Of a DNA stretch of 17,167 nt, positions 12,367-17,167 are shown piece by piece (within the stretch, counting starts at the first letter, position 1; each line of letters opens with the position of its first letter). The position numbers and the translations under genes are program-made. Origin of the DNA: Candidatus Bathyarchaeota archaeon (GTDB lineage Archaea; Thermoproteota; Bathyarchaeia; TCS64); assembly GCA_026394265.1 (NCBI GenBank), contig JAPKYO010000039.1:1-17167 (forward strand). The letters are read 5' to 3'. Under the pieces are notes generated by a model, which made no database searches, was not told where the DNA came from, and saw only the letters and a program-made list of their open reading frames with translations.

Positions 12367-14058
12367 ATGGTCCAACGCAGATACATCACCCTACTCCTAG
12401 TTCTCGCCATCTTCCTCGGCTCAGTCTACGCCGCCGCGCAGATTGGGGTCGACTTCGGCGGAGTAAACGTCAAAGAGGTGACGATACAGGCGCAGGGGTA
12501 CAGCATACGCGGGACCCTCTACACGCCTAATGGCGTATCTGGGAAGGTGCCGGCCTTCGTGCTCGCCCACGGCGTCAGCAACGCGAAGGAGACACTCGGA
12601 GGCCCCGCGCTTGAGTTGGCACGCAACGGATACGTCGCGCTCACAATCGACGAGAAGGGGCACGGAGAATCAGACACGGGGATCGGTGTAACCGACTCGA
12701 CGCTAGGCCTCGGGTCAGCGGTCACCTACCTCGCATCCCTGCCCGATGTGGATGCGAACCGGATCGGCGTCGCGGGGCACAGTATGGGCGCAGGCGCGGT
12801 AAGGGCGACCGTGTCACAGAACCCCACAATCGCCGCCACGATCCTCATCGGGGGAGGGCAGAGCGACTCAACAGCCTACGCCCCCATGAACGAGACACGC
12901 CCCAGAAACCTCCTATTCATAGTCGGGAGAAACGACGTGCTCTTCAACGTCACGAGCCTCTACGCCTACCTCAGACCCGTCTTCGGAACCAATGGCGCCA
13001 TATCCCCCGGGACAACATACGGCGAATTCGGCGACGGCACAGCCCGAAGGCTAGTCCTGCTGGAGACCATTCACCTACTCGAACCCGTGGACCCGAAGAC
13101 GGCGGAGGAAGTCGTCTCCTGGGCCAACTCCGCCCTGAAGCCGCAGTTCTCCTACCCACTTGACGTTAAGGCGCAGACGTATCTGCTCAGGGAGAGCCTC
13201 ATGGCGGTCGCCCTCGTCGCCTTCACGGCCTCGATCATCCCCCTCTCCCAGATACTGAACGGGGTCATCCCCGGCGGCGTCGGGGAGGCTACAACCGTGA
13301 GGAACAGGTTCCTCAGGGAGAGGCGCGTCCTCCTCCTCTGGAGCCTCCTCGGGCTCGTATTATATCTGCCCGGGATGTTGCTCGGCACATTCGTCCCGTT
13401 CCCTCCCCTGCTCTTCGGCGCGTCGATGGCTTGGTGGCTCCTCGCCTGCGGGGTCATCGGGTTGCTGATACTGGCGTTCATGGCGTGGAGGAGGCCGAAG
13501 GGGAGCGTAAGCATCCTCGGTTATTTCCGGGAAGCCTTCAAGATCAGGGACATCGTACTCAGCGTCCTCCTCTTCTGCCTGTTATACGCCATGGCGTACG
13601 CGTCAAGCAACATACTCGGAGAGAAGCTGAGACTACTGGTACCCATATTCGTACCCCTAACATCGAGCCGCGCCTCGGTATTCCCCCTCTTCATCCCATT
13701 CTACCTCATCTACTTCGCCGCGGAGAGCCTCTACCTACACGTCTACAGGGGCAGGCAGACCGCGGGGTCAACGGCGGGGAACATGATCCGGACGCTGCTG
13801 CTGAAGCTAGCCCCCTACTTCGCCCTTCTAGCCCTGCAGTATCTGCCGATGTTCGCGGCGAACTACCGCCTCATCTCGGGGTCCCTCGGATTCTTCATAG
13901 AGTTCATCTGGGCGATAGTCCCGCTGCTCGCCATCTCGACATTCGCGTCGTGGTGGCTGTACAGGCACACCGGCAGAATCTGGGCCGGCGTGTTGCTGAA
14001 CGCCCTGCTCTTCGCCTGGGTGTCGTCGGGGCTGTTCCCCTTCACGGCCTTCGGGTAA
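12367..14058 (+). CDS. Alpha/beta hydrolase fused to a C-terminal multi-helix membrane domain
   Basis: The 563-residue protein starts with a hydrophobic helix (about 5-24), a signal anchor or signal peptide. An alpha/beta hydrolase domain follows (about 35-255). Its likely triad is S139 in VAGHSMGAGA, D190 in FIVGRNDVLF and H236 in LLETIHLLEP. FVLAHGVSNAKE supplies the oxyanion-side HG motif, and IDEKGHGESD is the usual loop. Residues 268-563 hold about eight membrane helices (around 273-295, 321-341, 346-373, 393-413, 436-458, 474-496, 508-528 and 538-558). The hydrolase domain probably faces outside the cell. An esterase or peptidase of unknown substrate is the safest call. It follows the amidohydrolase on the same strand, and its stop is 2 bp from the stop of the convergent gene at 14061. 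Confidence 0.85.
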   Translation: MVQRRYITLLLVLAIFLGSVYAAAQIGVDFGGVNVKEVTIQAQGYSIRGTLYTPNGVSGKVPAFVLAHGVSNAKETLGGPALELARNGYVALTIDEKGHGESDTGIGVTDSTLGLGSAVTYLASLPDVDANRIGVAGHSMGAGAVRATVSQNPTIAATILIGGGQSDSTAYAPMNETRPRNLLFIVGRNDVLFNVTSLYAYLRPVFGTNGAISPGTTYGEFGDGTARRLVLLETIHLLEPVDPKTAEEVVSWANSALKPQFSYPLDVKAQTYLLRESLMAVALVAFTASIIPLSQILNGVIPGGVGEATTVRNRFLRERRVLLLWSLLGLVLYLPGMLLGTFVPFPPLLFGASMAWWLLACGVIGLLILAFMAWRRPKGSVSILGYFREAFKIRDIVLSVLLFCLLYAMAYASSNILGEKLRLLVPIFVPLTSSRASVFPLFIPFYLIYFAAESLYLHVYRGRQTAGSTAGNMIRTLLLKLAPYFALLALQYLPMFAANYRLISGSLGFFIEFIWAIVPLLAISTFASWWLYRHTGRIWAGVLLNALLFAWVSSGLFPFTAFG

Positions 14059-14060
14059 AC

Positions 14061-14519
14061 TTAGCGGTGGTCGTGCGGGCCGTCGTTGCTCTTTATCGGC
14101 GTGATGACGAGGTTCCCATTATTCACCGCGTAGGTGCGGACGCCGCTGAACTCGATGTTGTTGTTCTCAAGCAGCTTCACCGCCTTCTCCTCTGCGCCCT
14201 CCGGGACATAGAGGAAGAACTTCTTCACGAACCTGCCCTTCCCCGCGGAGTCACTGAATAACCTCCACTTCGGCACGTTGACGACGCTCACCCCGTCCTC
14301 TGTCTCGACCTCGCCGATCTCCTGGGTGCGCCCGTCGGCGAAGGTTATGACGATGCTCGGGTAGACGATCTCCGTCCCCGTCTCGATCCCTCGGCGCTTC
14401 ACCTCGTCGTTGACGATGGTGATATAGCCCTCTCCCCAGTCCTCCTGGTCGACGAAGGGGAAGCGGGTAGCCGCGATTATCCTTATGATCCTGTTCTTCA
14501 GTGTAGCCTGGTCTACCAT
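14061..14519 (-). CDS. Uncharacterised protein, possible degenerate PD-(D/E)XK fold
   Basis: The 152-residue soluble protein is not one I can assign. After an N-terminal helix it shows EIVYPSIVITF (50-60) and then EIGEVETEDGV (67-77), a predicted strand-turn-strand ending in a conserved-looking E-V-E-T. KWRLFS and a strand-helix FFLYVPEGAEEKAVKLLE follow. This order recalls PD-(D/E)XK nuclease-like proteins of the form YPD-...-EVET. Here Ser stands in place of the usual Asp, and E-V-E in place of E-x-K, so activity would be doubtful. The start is ATG 14519, with AGGTG seven to eleven nt before it; GTG 14528, right after the upstream stop codon, is an alternative. It is the second gene of a pair with the HD hydrolase. 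Function is unknown. Confidence 0.65.
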   Translation of the reverse strand: MVDQATLKNRIIRIIAATRFPFVDQEDWGEGYITIVNDEVKRRGIETGTEIVYPSIVITFADGRTQEIGEVETEDGVSVVNVPKWRLFSDSAGKGRFVKKFFLYVPEGAEEKAVKLLENNNIEFSGVRTYAVNNGNLVITPIKSNDGPHDHR

Positions 14520-14528
14520 GCCCTGCAC

Positions 14529-15080
14529 CTACAGCCCCAGTTCCCCGGCTACCTTTGTCATAGAGTCGAGGCCGATCTGGAAGAACTCGTCCAGCTCGAT
14601 GCCCAACTCGGTGCACTTCAGGATGTTCTCCCTGTTTACACCCTTGGCGAAGCTCTTGTCCTTCATCCTCTTCCCGAGGCTGGATACCTTGATCGAGGCG
14701 ATCTTCTTGTCGGGCATCATGAGCCCCTGTGCGATTATGAGGCCGGAGAGGCCGTCCGCGGCGTAGAGGCTCCAGTCCATCTTGCTCTTCGGGAGTGAGC
14801 CCGTCTGGGGGTTGTGAGCCCTCACTGCGTATAGGCCCTCCTCGGGGAGAAGATCCTTCACGATCTCAGCTGACCTTGCGCCATGCTTCGTCCAGTCCTG
14901 ACCAACCTCCTCATAGTCGATGTCATGGAGTATGCCTGCGGCCTCCCAGAGGTCGGGGTCTCCGCCGAACTTCGCGGCTAGACCCCTCATGATGGCGCCC
15001 ACGGCGACCATGTGTTTCACAAGATTCTCGTTCTTGACATGCTTCCTCACGATCGCTATGGACTCGTCGCGGGTAATCAT
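14529..15080 (-). CDS. HD-domain hydrolase (COG2316-like)
   Basis: The 183-residue protein carries a complete HD metal site. H23 is in LVKHMVAV, H52-D53 in GILHDIDYE, H66 in TKHGARSAEI, H89 in VRAHNPQTG and D109 in YAADGLSG. The rest (KKIASIKVSSLGKRMKDKSF, NILKCTELGIELDEFFQIGL) matches the small predicted HD hydrolases grouped in COG2316. These probably hydrolyse phosphate esters of nucleotides or related compounds, but no substrate is established that I know of. The frame is open upstream to 15281, but ATG 15080 gives the usual family N-terminus (MITRDESIAIVRKHV). CTTAAAC on the minus strand, about 27 nt upstream, is a possible TATA box. The next gene begins directly after its stop codon, so the two are co-transcribed. 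Confidence 0.85.
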   Translation of the reverse strand: MITRDESIAIVRKHVKNENLVKHMVAVGAIMRGLAAKFGGDPDLWEAAGILHDIDYEEVGQDWTKHGARSAEIVKDLLPEEGLYAVRAHNPQTGSLPKSKMDWSLYAADGLSGLIIAQGLMMPDKKIASIKVSSLGKRMKDKSFAKGVNRENILKCTELGIELDEFFQIGLDSMTKVAGELGL

Positions 15081-15128
15081 ACCAATAGCGCGGTTTTCGG
15101 CGTGTTTAAGTCTTAGCCGCCTCGGTGG

Positions 15129-15138
15129 TTTTAAATTT
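15129..15138 (+). promoter_or_regulatory. TATA box of the MFS gene at 15177
   Basis: TTTTAAATTT is a near-palindromic AT block about 43 nt before TTG 15177. It predicts a start near 15160 and a leader of about 17 nt with AGGTG at 15170-15174. Its symmetry would also allow minus-strand use for the HD gene. Confidence 0.45.
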
Positions 15139-15176
15139 GGTACACGTTTAATGGTCTCATCCCCGCGGCAGGTGCT

Positions 15177-16373
15177 TTGTTGGAAAGACCCAGTCTCAAG
15201 CAGTTCACGTCGATAATGACGTACGGTCTGTTCGTCATGGTGTTCACCCACACGCTGACACATACGTACCAGAACATCCACACGACCCTCTTCCCCGTGT
15301 TGAAGCAGGAGTTCAACCTGGGCTACTACGAGCTAGGGCTGATAGCCGCGATACCTCCGCTGTGTCAGACCCTCCTCTCTATACCCGCAGGGATGCTAAG
15401 CGACAAACTCGGCACGAAGAAGATGATCCTCTTCAGCCAGATCCTGAGCTGCGCCGGCAGCATCGTGGCGGGGTTCACGCAGAACCCCTGGATGCTCATA
15501 GCCGCGGTGAGCCTGCTGTACCTGAACACGACGTTCTATCATCCGCCGAGCTACAGCTACGTCACGAAGACCTTCCAGCCTAAGGATCGGTCGAAGGCTC
15601 TGGGCATACATGGCGCCGGTGGGACACTCGGGATGGCCATCGGCCCTCTGAGCATAAGCATACTCATGGGATACTTCGCGTTCCAGTGGAGGCAGGTGTA
15701 CCTCTTCTGGTTCATCCCAATGCTCATTGGCGTGTTTCTCCTATTCAAACTCAAGGACGAACCCGTTGAGCCACCGAAGCCAAAGGTAAAAAACGATGTT
15801 CCCCCCGGGGAGACGAAGACCATTATGAGCAGGAGCATGCTCCTCTTCTTCGTCTTCAATGCGGTGAAGACCCTTGGGACGGTCATGGTCTCGGGTTTCC
15901 TTAGCATCTACCTTGTACAGTCTCAGGGGTGGAGCATCGGTGACGCCGCCCTCGTGATAAGCGCCAGCAGCATGATGGGCATATTCGCAGCCCCCCTCGG
16001 CGGCTACTTCGCCGACAAGGTTGGGGAGAAGAAGTGGACCGTCTTGACGACATCGGCCTGCGCTATCAGCTTCGGGATCGCGTTCCTCATCCCCGGCGGA
16101 GTTGCCTTCACCGCCTTCTACCTCGGATACGGTTTCTTCAACCTGCTTAGCATGGCCTCCAACTCGAGCCTAACTGCAAAGCTTTCCCCCCCAAGGCAGA
16201 GGGGTCTCGGATTCGCGCTCTACTTCCTCCCGGGAAGCATCATGGGCGTACTCGCTCCGATAGTCTCCGCATTCATCGCGAGCACCTACGGGTTGCTCCC
16301 AGTCTTCTTCGTGGCTACCGCCGTGCTTCTGATCTCGGTCCCAGTTCTCCAACTGGGCGTAAAAACCAATTAA
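15177..16373 (+). CDS. MFS transporter
   Basis: The 398-residue protein is a complete Major Facilitator Superfamily permease with about 12 membrane helices. The signature loop between helices 2 and 3 reads GMLSDKLGTKK (72-82), and the counterpart in the second half is GGYFADKVGEKKW. The central cytoplasmic loop (about 190-215) is rich in Pro, Lys and Glu. Helix 1 is His-rich (VFTHTLTHTYQNIHTT), and SIPAGMLSDKLG and YHPPSYSYV resemble drug-efflux-type MFS proteins such as those grouped near fosmidomycin resistance. The substrate is not established. The start is TTG at 15177 or the adjoining TTG at 15180, after AGGTG at 15170-15174. The first ATG-coded Met is residue 14 and would cut into the first helix region. 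Confidence 0.92.
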   Translation: MLERPSLKQFTSIMTYGLFVMVFTHTLTHTYQNIHTTLFPVLKQEFNLGYYELGLIAAIPPLCQTLLSIPAGMLSDKLGTKKMILFSQILSCAGSIVAGFTQNPWMLIAAVSLLYLNTTFYHPPSYSYVTKTFQPKDRSKALGIHGAGGTLGMAIGPLSISILMGYFAFQWRQVYLFWFIPMLIGVFLLFKLKDEPVEPPKPKVKNDVPPGETKTIMSRSMLLFFVFNAVKTLGTVMVSGFLSIYLVQSQGWSIGDAALVISASSMMGIFAAPLGGYFADKVGEKKWTVLTTSACAISFGIAFLIPGGVAFTAFYLGYGFFNLLSMASNSSLTAKLSPPRQRGLGFALYFLPGSIMGVLAPIVSAFIASTYGLLPVFFVATAVLLISVPVLQLGVKTN

Positions 16374-16398
16374 CACCGCTTCACCCTTTCATAGCCGG

Positions 16399-16456
16399 TT
16401 AAAAAGGGGCATAATGACTACTCTGATATTCATCATTACCGGCAAACCCTTTTTAA
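16399..16456. promoter_or_regulatory. 58-bp imperfect palindrome and TATA region before psmA
   Basis: TTAAAAAGGG (16399-16408) is the exact reverse complement of CCCTTTTTAA (16447-16456). Inside it, TAATGA (16412-16417) is the exact reverse complement of TCATTA (16433-16438). The two arm pairs are nested, with bulges of 3 and 8 bases. The right arm contains the likely psmA TATA (TTTTTAAG, 16450-16457). AAACCC (16444-16449) also pairs with GGGTTT (16460-16465) around that TATA. It could be an operator, a hairpin terminator for the MFS gene, or both. Confidence 0.5.
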
Positions 16457-16519
16457 GCTGGGTTTGATAAGATTGGGCGATCGAGAGAAGGAGAGTCGAG
16501 GAGAACTAGCGCCTTGTTT

Positions 16520-17167
16520 ATGCCCCGAGCCTACGACCGCGCCATAACGATCTTCTCACCAGAGGGAAGACTCTACCAGGTCGAATATGCCCTGGAGCTG
16601 GTGAAGAGGGGCGCACCAATCGTCGGCGTCTCGTCACCTCAGGGGGTAGCCATATCGGCTAACGAGTCCCCTGAGAGCGTGCTGGAGGACGGAGACTACT
16701 TCCGCAAGATATTCCAGCTCGACGCACACGTCGGCATGGCCATCGCGGGGCTCAGCAGCGACGCACGCGTACTCATAAACCAGGCACGCGTGTTCTCCCA
16801 GAGCAACAGGCTCCTTTACGCTGAGCCCGTTGACGTGGAGATGCTAGCGAGGCGCTTAGGTGACATCGCTCAGATTTACACGCAGCACGCAGGCGTCCGT
16901 CCCTTCGGCGTCAGCACCATCTTAGCGGGTGTAGACTCCGAGGGAAGCAGAGTGATGACGACGGACCCAAGCGGCAGCTACAGGGGCTACAAGGCCACGG
17001 CTGTTGGGAGAAAGAGTGAAGAAGCCAACAAGCTCCTGGAAGAGAAATACAATGATGACATATCGCTGGACGGCGCGATCAGCCTCGCAGTAGAGGCGGT
17101 TAAGACTGCGTCAGATGGGACCGTGGCCCCAGAGAACGTTAAGGTAGCCGTAATCCCAGTAGAGACG
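16520..17167 (+). CDS. psmA: Proteasome subunit alpha (3' end cut by window)
   Basis: The first 216 codons of the archaeal 20S proteasome alpha subunit are present; the frame is open to the last base. The N-terminus AYDRAITIFSPEGRLYQVEY is the classic alpha signature and forms the gated ring. K63 in FRKIFQLD matches the lysine that receives the C-termini of the PAN/Cdc48-type ATPases. AGLSSDARVLINQAR, YTQHAGVRPFGVSTILAGVD and DPSGSYRGYKATAVG are further family blocks. The stretch ANESPESVLEDG (47-58) differs from the usual DKKxxSxLxE form but keeps its length. ATG 16520 gives the standard start (MPRAYDRAI); TTG 16514 is in frame two codons earlier. The TATA box inside a palindrome at 16450-16457 predicts a leader of about 40 nt that contains GGAG motifs. 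Confidence 0.97.
   Translation, partial: MPRAYDRAITIFSPEGRLYQVEYALELVKRGAPIVGVSSPQGVAISANESPESVLEDGDYFRKIFQLDAHVGMAIAGLSSDARVLINQARVFSQSNRLLYAEPVDVEMLARRLGDIAQIYTQHAGVRPFGVSTILAGVDSEGSRVMTTDPSGSYRGYKATAVGRKSEEANKLLEEKYNDDISLDGAISLAVEAVKTASDGTVAPENVKVAVIPVET

Noticed and set aside
13431..14261. A 276-codon plus-strand reading frame across the hydrolase 3' end and the following gene
   Set aside because: It is an Arg- and His-rich out-of-frame translation spanning two genuine convergent genes. It has no recognisable domain.
15081..15281. Upstream extension of the HD gene to 15281
   Set aside because: The extra 67 residues are Arg-rich and family-unlike, and they run through the promoter and start of the divergent MFS gene. 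ATG 15080 gives the standard N-terminus.
16520..16722. Suspected loss of the ATPase-docking lysine in the proteasome alpha subunit because ANESPES replaces the usual DKKxxS
   Set aside because: The docking lysine lies further along, and K63 in FRKIFQLD aligns with it. Only a neighbouring loop is divergent.

Overview
The window is archaeal chromosome, about 17 kb, moderately GC-rich and densely packed. Archaeal hallmarks are a proteasome alpha subunit, an archaeal RNase P protein (Rpp21/Rnp4), diphthine synthase, a CTP-type riboflavin kinase fused to an HTH, an RtcB RNA ligase, an initiator tRNA with an A1-U72 pair and encoded CCA, TATA-type promoters about 25-35 nt before starts, and GGTGA/GGAGG Shine-Dalgarno sites. 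The mix fits a TACK-group (Thermoproteota) archaeon, perhaps Nitrososphaeria- or Bathyarchaeia-like. That placement is inference. I see no insertion sequence, CRISPR array, prophage or integrase.

Layout. 1-1.6 kb: the 3' end of an MFS transporter, a small tandem-SH3 protein, and a cytosolic NodB/PuuE-like deacetylase. 1.6-4.6 kb: an AT-rich spacer with A-tracts at helical spacing, a two-repeat AbrB-like protein, and a receiver-PAS-histidine kinase. 4.65-7.2 kb: an information and cofactor block. Initiator tRNA-Met (minus) diverges from an rnp4-dph5-ribL operon (plus), and ribL runs head-on into rbkR (minus) with a 41-bp coding overlap. 7.3-10.1 kb (minus): a CorA-like membrane protein with a repetitive Asn-rich coiled coil, downstream of rtcB. 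10.2-14.1 kb (plus): a winged-helix regulator divergent from rtcB, a YtcJ-type amidohydrolase, and an alpha/beta hydrolase fused to a multi-TM domain. 14.1-15.1 kb (minus): an HD-domain hydrolase and a small protein with a possible degenerate PD-(D/E)XK core. 15.2-16.4 kb: a second MFS transporter. 16.5 kb to the end: psmA, cut by the window edge.

How the genes fit together. RbkR should make FMN from riboflavin and RibL should make FAD from FMN, so the convergent pair encodes the last two flavin-cofactor steps. Three genes bear on tRNA and RNA maturation: tRNA-iMet, the RNase P subunit, and the RtcB splicing ligase. Dph5 modifies elongation factor 2. The amidohydrolase, membrane hydrolase and MFS genes look like ordinary metabolic or transport genes with unknown substrates.

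No gene-free stretch exceeds 300 bases. The longest is 1613-1855 (243 bp). I find no clear multi-gene novel system. The most unusual items are the all-Asn heptad stalk of the CorA-like protein, the Dph5-DUF357 fusion, the ribL/rbkR coding overlap, the divergent promoters sharing one TTATAA core, the phased A-tracts before the AbrB gene, and the imperfect palindrome before psmA.
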